A stretch of DNA of 64,000 nt. It comes from Gaiellasilicea sp963791905 (GTDB taxonomy: Bacteria > Actinomycetota > Thermoleophilia > Gaiellales > Gaiellaceae). The notes below the pieces were generated by a model. The model saw only the letters and a list, made by a program, of their open reading frames with translations. It did not search any database and had not been told where the DNA came from. The DNA is taken from NCBI GenBank assembly GCA_963791905.1, contig CAWBTX010000004.1, positions 372,001-436,000 of the forward strand, in the 5' to 3' direction. The stretch's first letter is position 1; every line of letters begins with the position of its first letter. The translations under genes were made by a program, and so were the position numbers. Positions 56,396 through 64,000 of this stretch are shown here, one piece after another.

Positions 56396-57407
56396 ATGAA
56401 GTCACGCTTCAGTAGGTTGACGGTGCGCGCGGTCCTACGTGCCGTCGTGCTCGGCGCGGCGGCGCTCGCCGTCGCCGCCGGCGGCGCGAGAGCCGCGTTG
56501 AGCGCCGTCGAGGACGGCGTCATCAACGCCTGCCGTCACAAGTCGGGCTACCTGCTCGTGCCGTCGGCGGGCAAGAGCTGCAAGAAGTCGGAGCAGGCGA
56601 TCAGCTGGAACATCAAGGGCCCGACCGGGCCTGCGGGGCCGGCCGGACCTGCCGGGCCGGCCGGGCCTCAAGGGGCGAAGGGCGATCCCGGCGAGACGGG
56701 ACCTGCGGGACCGGCCGGGCCGCCCGGTCCTCCGGGCCCTCCGGGCAGCGGCAGCCCGATCGGGTCGATCGACGCGCTGAACGGCGTCGGCTGCACGACC
56801 GTCGAGGGTGCAGCCGGTGAGGTCGTCGTCGACGTCGAGGTGGACGGCGCGATCGTCCTCACGTGCGAGGCCGACGGATCGCCGCCGCCGCCGCCTCCCC
56901 CGCCTCCGCCGCCGGGCGGTGGGCGAGCTCGTCATCAACGAGATCGACTACGACCAGGTCGGCGCGGATGCGGACGGCTTCGTCGAGATCTACAACGCCG
57001 GCACCGACGCCGCCGATCTCACGGGCCACGCGCTCGTCTTCGTCGACGGCAGCGACGGGCAGGAGTACCTTCGCAAGCCGCTGACCGGCACCCTTGCCGC
57101 CGGTGCGTACCTCGTCGTCGCAGCCGAGGCCCAGAACGGCGCCCCGGACGGCGTCGCGCTCCTGGACGGCGACAAGGATCTCCTCGACGCGCTCTCGTAC
57201 GAGGGGGAGATCGCCGCGGCCACGATCGACGGCCAGACGTACGACCTCGTCGAAGGAACGGCGCTGCCCGGTTCCGTCGCCGACTCGAACACGGTCGCCG
57301 GCTCGCTCGCCCGGATCCCGAACGGGAGCGACACCGACGACGCCGCGAGCGACTGGGAGTTCACCACCACCGTCACGGCGGGAGCCGCCAACGTGGCCGG
57401 AGGCTGA
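56396..57407 (+). CDS. Secreted collagen-like protein with C-terminal lamin-tail domain
   Basis: ATG preceded by AAGGAGGAGCG; about 337 residues. Signal peptide AVVLGAAALAVAAGGARA; head module GVINACRHKSGYLLVPSAGK with CKKSEQAISWN; Gly-X-Y collagen-like run (about residues 78-122, GPAGPAGPAGPAGPQGAKGD); a Cys-containing beta region; a polyproline hinge (PPPPPPPPPPPGG). After a break near 56925 comes a lamin-tail domain: GELVINEIDYDQVGADADGF, VEIYNAGTDAADLTGHAL. Lamin-tail domains occur in secreted nucleases and surface proteins, like the gene at 58824. The head is the same as in the gene at 11067. Likely a surface fibre or adhesin. Confidence 0.8.
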
Positions 57408-57422
57408 TGCGCCGGCCCGGCT

Positions 57423-58503
57423 CTAGCGGCCCCTCCGCTTCGCGAGCATTCGCGCGCGCCCCTCGGCGCCGGTCTTCGCCCAGCGCTTGCGCTGCTCGGA
57501 CTGCAGGCGCTTGTCGAGCCGGCGCTCGAGGTGCGCGAGCTCGCGCTGGAGCTTGGTGTAGCTCGCCCAGCGGCCGTCGTCGAGCGTGCCGTTGTCGAGC
57601 GCCGCCTGGATGGCGCAGCCCGGCTCGGTGCGGTGGGCGCAGTCCGAGAAGCGACACTGCGCCGCCAGCTCCTCGACGTCGCCGAACGTCTCTCCGAGCC
57701 CGTCTGCCGACTCCCACAACTGAATCTCGCGCAGTCCGGGCGTGTCGAGCACGAGGCCGCCCTCCGGAAGCACGACGAGCTGCCGGAAGGACGTCGTGTG
57801 GCGGCCCTCGCCGTCGGATTCGCGGATCTCGTTGACCGCGAGGAGCTCCTCGCCGGCGAGCGTGTTGACGAGCGTCGACTTGCCGACGCCCGACGAGCCG
57901 AGCAGGGCGACGGTGGTGCCGGGCGTGAGGTAGGACTGGACGAGCTCGAGGCCGTCGCCGGAGATGCTCGAGATCGGGTGCACGGGCACGCCGTACGCCA
58001 CCGCCTCGACCAGCAGCATCTGCGCGGCGACGTCGTCCGAGAGGTCGGTCTTCGTGAGCACGATCACCGGCTGGGCGCCGCTCTCCCACGCCATCGCGAG
58101 GTAACGCTCGAGCCGGCGGAGGTTGAGGTCCTCGTTCAGCGACGTGAGCAGGAAGACCGTGTCGATGTTCGCGGCCAGCACCTGCTCCTCGGCGGCGGCG
58201 AGGGTGACCTTGCGCGAGAACTTCGTCCGCCGCGGTAGGACGGCGTGGATCGTGGCCGCGCCCTCGGCCGGCCGGGCGGCGACGGCGACCCAGTCGCCGA
58301 CGGCGGGAAGCTCGCCGGCGCCGAGCGGCGGCGTGCTCGAGCCTGCCGGCGACGGTCGCGCGGAGCTCGCCGTCGGCCGCGTAGAGGACGTAGGCGCCGC
58401 GGTGCTGCACGGCGACGCGCGCCGGGACGAGGCCCGCGTCGGCGTGTGGCTCGAAATCGGTTCTCAGCTGGTCCGACCAGCCGAGCGTTTCGAGTGCGTA
58501 CAA
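57423..58503 (-). CDS. rsgA: Ribosome small-subunit-dependent GTPase A
   Basis: About 360 residues, TTG start at 58503 with a good RBS (AAGGAGA). N-terminal OB-fold region ETLGWSDQLRTDFEPHADAG and, after a break near 58340, the circularly permuted GTPase: TKTDLSDDV (G4), LLGSSGVGKSTLVNTLAGEE (G1), RHTTSFRQL (G2) and LDTPGLREIQLW (G3), then the zinc-knuckle CRFSDCAHRTEPGCAI. It is a 30S assembly/maturation factor. As a housekeeping gene interrupted by a frame break it is a good control that breaks in this sequence are mostly artefacts. Faces the collagen-like gene. Confidence 0.92.
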
Positions 58504-58604
58504 GCGAGTCTCCTTGAGCAGAAGTGAGTGGGCACGCGGACGCGGGCCAACTGGCGCTGCGCCGCGGCGGCTCGGGACTCGCTGGAGGTGTGGCCGACGA
58601 GCCT

Positions 58605-58649
58605 CTAGAGCCGCGGAGCTCTAGTGGCGAAGGGGGCAAGCTTGGTCAT
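58605..58649 (-). CDS. Possible 14-residue leader peptide upstream of rsgA
   Basis: ATG at 58649 preceded by the strong ribosome site AAGGAGG (58664-58658, 8-nt spacing) encodes MTKLAPFATRAPRL and stops at 58605. The stop codon lies in a hairpin (arms 58605-58611 and 58618-58624, CTAGAGC/GCTCTAG, 6-nt loop). The arrangement of a tiny, well-initiated reading frame ending in a hairpin about 100 nt before the rsgA start resembles a translational attenuator. It could also be the remnant start of a longer lost gene. Confidence 0.4.
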   Translation of the reverse strand: MTKLAPFATRAPRL

Positions 58650-58823
58650 TGTTCGAACCTCCTTCGTCGCCGGGTCGTGAAGAGTATGCCTGCAGGCGGT
58701 GAAGAAGTCGAACCGCCGCCGGCGACCACTTGGCGTTCCGGCAAGACTCGGGATAGAGTCCCGCCGGGCTGGCCGCTTCGGCCGTGTCCTTTCGGGGAGG
58801 GACAACTCAAGGGGAGGGAATCG

Positions 58824-61220
58824 GTGGCTCATCTTCGACTGCGGCTTGCCGTAGCCGCGGTATGCCTTGCCGCGCTCGCAGGCGCCGGGAACGCATTCGC
58901 CGTCGGGAACATCACGATCAGCGAGGTCTACGGCGGCGGGGGGAACTCCGGCGCGACGCTGACGAACGACTACATCGAGCTGCACAACCGCACCGCCGCC
59001 GCGATCGACGTCAGCGGCTGGTCGGTGCAGTACGCGGCGTCGACTGGCGTGAACTGGCAGAAGACCGACCTGACCGGGTCGATCGCAGCCGGTGGCTACT
59101 ACCTCGTCCAGCAGGCGGCCGGGGCAGGCGGAACGACCCCCTTGCCCACGCCCGACGCCAGCGGCGGCATCGCCATGAGCGCGACGGCGGGCAAGGTCGC
59201 ACTCGTTCCGAGCACGACGCTGATCGCCACCGGGACGATCTGCCCGTCGGTGCTCCTCTACCACGATCTCGTCGGCTACGGCAGCGCGACGAACTGCTCG
59301 GAAACCGCGCCGGCGGGTGGCACCGCGAACACCACGGCGGCGATCCGGAACGGGAACGGCGCCACCGACACCGACAACAACTCCGTCGACTTCACGACCG
59401 GCACTCCCGCTCCGCAGAACAGCGGCAGCGCGCCGAATCCGCCGGCACCGCCGCCGTTCCAGATCGCCGAGATCCAGGGCGCGGCGCACGTCTCGCCGAA
59501 GGTCGGGCAGCTCGTCGAGACGACCGGCATCGTCAGCGCGCTCAAGCCGGCCGTCGCGCGCGGCTTCTGGATCCAGGATCCGACGCCGGACGCGGACGAG
59601 CGCACGTCGGAGGCGATCTTCGTCTTCACGAACGCCCCGCTCACGGTCGCCCGCGGCGACAGCGTCCGCGTCGTCGGTCGAGTGACCGAGTTCCGCCCCG
59701 GCGGCACCGGCGGCACGAACAACCTCACGACCACCGAGCTCACCGCGCCCACGATCACGATCCTCTCGTCGGGCAACACCGTGCCCGCGCCGACCGTGAT
59801 CGGCAGCGGCGGCCGCATGCCGCCGACAGCGGTGATCGACAACGACACCTCCGGCGACGTCGAGGTCGGGCCGACCGTCTTCGACCCGGCGCAGGACGGC
59901 ATCGACTTCTACGAGAGCCTCGAGAACATGATCGTGCAGGTGAACAACGCCGCCGTCGTCGGCCCGACGAAGGACTTCGGCGAGTTCGTCTTCCTGCCGG
60001 ACAACGGTTCGTGGGCGACGGGGCTCCGCACGCATCGCGGCGGGATCCTCTACCGCTACGAGGACGGGAACCCGGAGCGGCTCACCGTCGACGACGAGAT
60101 CCTTCGTGACCTGATCGTCCCGCGGCCGGCGAAGGCGATGGTGGATGTGGACGTCGGCGACCGGATCACGTCGCCGATCGTCGGCCCGCTGGACTACACG
60201 TTCGCCAACTTCAAGATCCAGGCGACCTCGATGCCGGTGGCCGCGTCGAGCAACCTCCGTCCGGAGACGACGCTGCCGCGCTTCATGTCGCTCGCCGTCG
60301 CGACGTTCAACGTCGAGAACCTCGACCCCGGTGACGGCGCGACGATCGGCCGGCTGGCAACCCAGATCGTCAGCAACCTCCGCTCGCCCGACCTGATCGG
60401 GATCGAGGAGGTCCAGGACAACAACGGCGAGGTCAACAACGGCGTCGTCGACGCCTCCCAGAGCTGGAACCTGCTGATCAGCGCCATTCAGGCGGCAGGC
60501 GGGCCGACATACCAGTACCGCCAGATCGATCCGGTGAACAACCAGGACGGCGGCGCGCCGGGCGGGAACATCCGCGTCGGCTTCCTGTTCCGCACCGACC
60601 GCGGGCTGAGCTTCGTCGACCGGCCGGGCGGCACCTCGACGAGCTCGACCGCCGTCGTGGCAGGCCCGACAGGGCCGCAGCTGACGTTCAGTCCCGGCCG
60701 GATCGATCCGTCGAACGTGGCCTGGACCGCGACCCGGAAGTCCCTGGCCGGCGAGTTCATGTACCAGGGCAAGAAGCTGTTCGTGGTCGTCAACCACTTC
60801 AGCTCGAAGGGCGAGGACCAGCCGCTGTTCGGCCGGTTCCAGCCGCCTGCGCGGCTGAGCGAGGTGCGCCGGCACCAGCAGGCGCAGGTCGTGAACGACT
60901 TCGCCGACCAGCTCTTCGCACGCGATCCCAAGGCGAACGTGATCGTGCTCGGCGACATCAACGACTTCGAGTTCTCGGAGACGATCGACATCCTCGAGGG
61001 CGGCGTGATGACCACGCTCATGAAGAAGCTGCCGCCGGCGGAGCGCTACTCGTACGTGTTCGAGGGGAACTCGCAGGTGCTCGACCAGATCCTGGTCGCG
61101 AACCACCTGTTCGACCCCTTCTTCTCCCTGTACGACGTCGTGCACGTGAACGCGGAGTTCGCGAACCAGGCCTCGGACCACGACCCGCAGGTGGCCTACA
61201 TCCGGGTGCCGGCGCGGTAG
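58824..61220 (+). CDS. Secreted endonuclease/exonuclease/phosphatase with lamin-tail domain (ExeM/NucH-like)
   Basis: 798 residues, uninterrupted, GTG after AAGGGGAGG. Signal peptide LAVAAVCLAALAGAGNAFA. Domains: lamin-tail (~25-190, ISEVYGGGGNSGATLTNDYI); an OB-fold-like domain (~200-400); EEP nuclease domain (~445-798) with VATFNVENLDPGD, DLIGIEEVQDNNGEVNNG (metal Glu), FVVVNHFSSKGEDQP (catalytic His), VIVLGDINDFEFSET and QASDHDPQVA (Asp-His). Matches large extracellular DNases such as ExeM and NucH. It is 49 bp upstream of a secreted 5'-nucleotidase gene, so the two may degrade extracellular DNA or RNA and dephosphorylate the products. The 320-bp gap before it carries only the rsgA leader features. 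Confidence 0.9.
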   Translation: MAHLRLRLAVAAVCLAALAGAGNAFAVGNITISEVYGGGGNSGATLTNDYIELHNRTAAAIDVSGWSVQYAASTGVNWQKTDLTGSIAAGGYYLVQQAAGAGGTTPLPTPDASGGIAMSATAGKVALVPSTTLIATGTICPSVLLYHDLVGYGSATNCSETAPAGGTANTTAAIRNGNGATDTDNNSVDFTTGTPAPQNSGSAPNPPAPPPFQIAEIQGAAHVSPKVGQLVETTGIVSALKPAVARGFWIQDPTPDADERTSEAIFVFTNAPLTVARGDSVRVVGRVTEFRPGGTGGTNNLTTTELTAPTITILSSGNTVPAPTVIGSGGRMPPTAVIDNDTSGDVEVGPTVFDPAQDGIDFYESLENMIVQVNNAAVVGPTKDFGEFVFLPDNGSWATGLRTHRGGILYRYEDGNPERLTVDDEILRDLIVPRPAKAMVDVDVGDRITSPIVGPLDYTFANFKIQATSMPVAASSNLRPETTLPRFMSLAVATFNVENLDPGDGATIGRLATQIVSNLRSPDLIGIEEVQDNNGEVNNGVVDASQSWNLLISAIQAAGGPTYQYRQIDPVNNQDGGAPGGNIRVGFLFRTDRGLSFVDRPGGTSTSSTAVVAGPTGPQLTFSPGRIDPSNVAWTATRKSLAGEFMYQGKKLFVVVNHFSSKGEDQPLFGRFQPPARLSEVRRHQQAQVVNDFADQLFARDPKANVIVLGDINDFEFSETIDILEGGVMTTLMKKLPPAERYSYVFEGNSQVLDQILVANHLFDPFFSLYDVVHVNAEFANQASDHDPQVAYIRVPAR

Positions 61221-61269
61221 AGGTCAGCCTCGCTTCGCCCATCCAACAGATGACGAGCAAAGGAGAACT

Positions 61270-62992
61270 ATGAAGAAGCTGCTCTTGCTCGCGGCGCTCG
61301 CTGTGAGTGCCGTGGCCGCGGCGCCGGCGCCCGCCGCGATCGACCAGTTCCTCCCAGGGGCTTATCAGGTGAACGTCAGATTGCTTGCGTTCAACGACTT
61401 CCACGGCCACCTCGAGGCGACGACGCCGGGCCGGATCAACGATCCGGTCACGGGCGAGAATGTTCTCGCCGGCGGCGCCGAGTACTTCGCGACGCACATG
61501 AAGAAGCTGGGCTCCGAGAACGGCGGTACGTTCGTCGTCGGAGCGGGGGACATGATCGGCGGCACGCCGCTCCTGTCCGGCCTCTTCCACGACGAGCCGA
61601 CGATCGAGTTCCTCAACCTGATCGGGACGCGACAACGTCGGCGTCGGCAACCACGAGTTCGACGAGGGCCGCGCGGAACTCCTGCGCATGCAGTTCGGCA
61701 ATCAGCACGGCGGGGACGGCTGCCATCCGGTGGACGGCTGCCAGGACGGCACGCCGTTCTTCGGGTCGATGTTCGGCTACCTCGCTGCGAACGTGGTCGA
61801 CGAAGGCACACGCAATCCGCTCCTTCCGCCGTACGAGCTCGTGAATACGCGCGGGGGAAAGGTGGCGTTCATCGGCGAGACGCTCGAAAGCACGCCGCTC
61901 ATCGTCACGCCCTCTGGCGTCGCCGGGCTCGATTTCCTCGACGAGGCCGACACGGCCAACGCCCTCGTGCCCGAGCTCAAGCGTCAGGGAGCGGAGACGA
62001 TCGTCCTCCTCCTCCATCAGGGCGGGTTCCAGAGCGCACCGTTCTCGCGCGGCTTCCAGGACGTGAACGCCTGCGAGAACTTCACCGGCCCGGAGCTCGT
62101 TGACATCGTCAGCCGCCTCGATCCGGAGATCGACGTCGTCGTCAGCGCACACACGCATGCGCCGTACATCTGCACGATCGCGGGCAGGCTCGTCACGAGC
62201 GCCGCGTCGTTCGGCCGGCTGATCACCTCGATCGACATCGGGCTCGACCGGCGCACCGGCGAAATGGTCTCGGCGAGGGCGCAGAACCACGTCGTCACGC
62301 AGACGGTCCAGCCCGACGCCGCGGCGACCGCGCTGCTCGCCCGGTACAAGACGTTCGCCGATCCGATCGCGAACCGTGTCGTCGGCTCGATCTCCGGCAG
62401 CCTGATCGCGGGCCGCGACGGCGGCGACAACGCAGCCGGGGAGTCGACGATGGGCGATGTCATCGCCGATGCTCAGCTCGAGGCGACGAAGCCGTCCGAC
62501 TTCGGCGCTTCGGTCGTGGCGTTCATGAATCCCGGCGGGATCCGCGGCAGCCTCCGCTACACGCGCACGGACGGTCAGCCTCAGCCCGTCACGTACGGCG
62601 AGCTCTTCACGGTGCAGCCCTTCTCGAACACGCTCGTCGTCAAGACCTGCACCGGCGCTCAGATCGACGCCCTGCTCGAGCAGCAGTTCGCGGTCAACCG
62701 GATCCTGCAGATCTCGAACAGCCTGCGGTACAGCTACAGCGCCGGTGCTGCAGTCGGCAGCAAGGTCGATCCGACGACGATCAAGATCGACGGCACGACG
62801 GTCAATCCGGCCTCCTCGTACCGCGTGACGATGAACAGCTTCCTCGCCGACGGCGGCGATGGGTTCAGCGTCTTCACGCAGTGCACGAACCAGCTGGGCG
62901 GCGAGGTCGATCTCGACGCTCTCGTCCGCTACTTCGGGGCGCATTCGCCGATTGCGCCTCCGCCGCTGAACCGCATCACGCGGCTTCCGTAG
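61270..62992 (+). CDS. Secreted 5'-nucleotidase/2',3'-cyclic phosphodiesterase (UshA-like)
   Basis: About 574 residues with signal peptide LLLLAALAVSAVAAAPAPAA. Metallophosphatase motifs: LLAFNDFHGHLEA (Asp/His), VVGAGDMIGGTPLLSG (Asp), and, after one extra C near 61632 is removed, DNVGVGNHEFDEG (Asn-His), VVVSAHTHAPYIC (His). C-terminal 5'-nucleotidase domain: NPGGIRGSLR, YGELFTVQPFSNTLV and TMNSFLADGGDGF, the substrate-binding domain of the family. Usually releases phosphate from nucleotides outside the cell. Followed by a strong hairpin. Likely co-transcribed with the nuclease gene. Confidence 0.9.
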
Positions 62993-63000
62993 AGGCGGAA

Positions 63001-63028
63001 GGTGGGGGCGGCGGCGGCCGCCCCCACC
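63001..63028 (+). terminator. Perfect 12-bp GC hairpin after the 5'-nucleotidase gene
   Basis: Arms 63001-63012 (GGTGGGGGCGGC) and 63017-63028 (GCCGCCCCCACC) are fully complementary around a 4-nt loop, 8 bp after the stop at 62992. A short pyrimidine run (TCTCT) follows, but no true T-tract. A probable intrinsic-type terminator before azlC. Confidence 0.7.
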
Positions 63029-63048
63029 GCTCTCTGTAGCGTCGGGAC

Positions 63049-63696
63049 GTGTCCTCGGCCCGCCTACGCGACGGCGTCCGTGCGGGCATGCCACTCGCGC
63101 TCGCACCGATCCTCTTCGGCGCCTCGTTCGGCCTGCTCGCCCGCGACGCCGGCATGAGCTCGGTGGCGGCTGTGGTGATGTCGGCGACGACGTTCGCCGG
63201 GTCGGCTCAGTTCGCCGCCGCCTCGATCCTCGACTCCGGTGGCGGCGCCGCGGCGGCGATCCTCGCGGCCGTGCTCCTGAATGCTCGCTACGTGCCGATC
63301 AGTGTCTCCGTCGCCTCGATCTTCCCGGGCTCCCTGCGCAGGCGGCTCGTCGAGTCGCAGCTGATCGTGGACGAGTCGTGGGCGCTCGCCGGCCGGAGCG
63401 GCCGGTTCGAGTACGGCGTCCTCATCGGCGTGGGGCTCCTGTTCTACCTGCTCTGGGTCGGAGGAACGGCTCTCGGCACCGTCGTCGGCGATCTGCTCGA
63501 TCCGAACGCGATCGGGCTCGACGCGGCCTTCGCGGCGCTCTTCCTCGCGCTGCTCGCCCCGTACCTGCGCGACCGCCGCGCGCGTGCGGCCGCCGCGCTG
63601 GCGGCCGTGATCACGTTCGTCCTGATTCCGTTCGCGCCGCCGGGCGTGCCGATCGTGGCGGCGAGCGCGGCCTGCCTCCTCGGGCTGCGGCGATGA
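63049..63696 (+). CDS. azlC: AzlC-family branched-chain amino acid exporter subunit
   Basis: 215 residues, GTG start, highly hydrophobic with about five to seven membrane spans. Family features: RAGMPLALAPILFGASFGLL at the N-terminus, SATTFAGSAQFAAASIL and LNARYVPISVSVA. AzlC with AzlD forms a two-component exporter for branched-chain amino acids or their analogues. Its stop overlaps the start of the azlD-like gene (ATGA), as is typical for the pair. No Lrp-type regulator is visible within the window. Confidence 0.88.
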   Translation: MSSARLRDGVRAGMPLALAPILFGASFGLLARDAGMSSVAAVVMSATTFAGSAQFAAASILDSGGGAAAAILAAVLLNARYVPISVSVASIFPGSLRRRLVESQLIVDESWALAGRSGRFEYGVLIGVGLLFYLLWVGGTALGTVVGDLLDPNAIGLDAAFAALFLALLAPYLRDRRARAAAALAAVITFVLIPFAPPGVPIVAASAACLLGLRR

Positions 63697-64000
63697 GCGT
63701 CGCGTGGGCCGTGGTGCTGGCCGTCGGAGCGGTCACGATCCTCTTCAAGGCCGCCGGCCCGGTCTTCCTCGGCCGGCGGGCGCTGCCGCCGCGGCTGCTC
63801 GCGCTCGTGGAGGTGCTCGCTCCGGCCATGCTCGCATCCCTGGTCGTGACGCAGGCGGTCGGCGGCGACCGAGAGCTCGTCTTCGACGAGCGCCTGGTCG
63901 GCCTCGCCGCTGCCGTAGTGGCGATCCGCCTGCGGGCACCGCTGCTGGTGGTCATGGTCGCCGCGGCGGCGACCGCGGCTCTGGTACGGCTCGTCACCTA
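63693..64000 (+). CDS. azlD: AzlD-family small membrane protein, reaches window edge
   Basis: About 102 residues visible, with hydrophobic segments (AWAVVLAVGAVTILFKAAGP, LVEVLAPAMLASLVVTQAV, LLVVMVAAAATAALVRL). AzlD proteins are about 100 residues, so the gene is almost complete; the last bases (GTC ACC TA) probably begin the stop codon just outside the window. ATG overlaps the azlC stop. It is the partner of AzlC in amino acid export. Confidence 0.85.
   Translation, partial: MSVAWAVVLAVGAVTILFKAAGPVFLGRRALPPRLLALVEVLAPAMLASLVVTQAVGGDRELVFDERLVGLAAAVVAIRLRAPLLVVMVAAAATAALVRLVT

Noticed and set aside
56625..56900. GC-rich low-complexity repeats as a structural DNA element
   Set aside because: They encode Gly-X-Y collagen triplets and a polyproline hinge in one continuous frame.
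58605..61181. An 858-codon leftward open frame opposite the nuclease gene
   Set aside because: Composition is shadow-like (Arg/Asp/His/Val-rich), no domain, and the opposite strand has an intact nuclease. Only the last 14 codons with their own ribosome site were kept as a possible leader peptide.
1..64000. tRNA, rRNA, riboswitch or toxin-antitoxin loci
   Set aside because: I looked for cloverleaf-like conserved arms, T-box or other known leaders and small paired genes in all intergenic gaps and saw none I could support.

Overview
The window is very GC-rich DNA with strong G/C bias at third codon positions. Gene content is actinobacterial: SARP/BTAD regulator, NarL/LuxR signalling, SCO4226-like small protein, collagen-like and lamin-tail secreted proteins, and many GTG/TTG starts. 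The best guess is an Actinomycetota genome of the Thermoleophilia type (Gaiellales or Solirubrobacterales). That placement is inference from gene flavour, not from a marker gene. No rRNA, tRNA or CRISPR array was recognised. About 35 single-base frame breaks interrupt otherwise well conserved genes, including the housekeeping gene rsgA. At most breaks removing or adding one base restores a perfect family match, so I treat the genes as intact genes read from an error-prone sequence. Coordinates span the whole corrected gene.

Layout. (1) 1-10.2 kb, signalling: a stand-alone receiver, two NarL-type histidine kinases with complementary defects (one lacks the phospho-His, the other lacks the ATP-binding boxes), a NarL/LuxR response regulator, and orphan solute-binding proteins of the TRAP and ABC type, plus a secreted alpha/beta hydrolase. 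(2) 10.2-14.7 kb: mixed genes (ICL/PEPM-family enzyme, secreted collagen-like repeat protein, SCO4226-like protein, double VOC protein, ScyD-like secreted beta-propeller). (3) 14.9-27.5 kb: one translationally coupled operon behind a recognisable promoter. It encodes a PUFA-synthase-like ('secondary lipid') iterative megasynthase: AT-ACP; enoyl-reductase-type SDR-KS-CLF-like KS-KR-DH; cytochrome P450; KR-pseudoDH; Sfp-type phosphopantetheinyl transferase; SAM methyltransferase. (4) 27.5-37.8 kb, a sensory island: secreted beta-propeller, a membrane SARP regulator with an extracytoplasmic propeller, two tandem paralogous solute-binding proteins with no permease, and an adenylate cyclase-TM-propeller-solute-binding fusion. 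(5) 37.8-51.3 kb, carbohydrate catabolism as two divergent operons: leftward GH38 alpha-mannosidase, isopropylmalate/tartrate dehydrogenase-like enzyme, GH13 glucosidase, TIM-barrel isomerase, M20 peptidase, xylulokinase, DUF4037; rightward TIM-barrel isomerase/epimerase, Gfo/Idh/MocA oxidoreductase, galactokinase-like kinase, D-lyxose isomerase-like cupin. (6) 51.2-55.5 kb: a leftward cassette of two esterases, an ATP-grasp protein, a GT2 glycosyltransferase and a YdcF protein. (7) 55.46-56.29 kb: remnant of an integrated element with a tyrosine-recombinase tail bracketed by 24-bp near-perfect direct repeats. (8) 56.4-64 kb: secreted collagen-like/lamin-tail protein, rsgA with a possible leader peptide, a secreted nuclease and a secreted 5'-nucleotidase (probable nucleic-acid scavenging), and azlC/azlD.

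The most original candidates are the PUFA-like megasynthase with an in-cis enoyl reductase, the two complementary half-kinases, and the family of sensors sharing one propeller module but carrying different outputs (SARP DNA-binding or cyclase).
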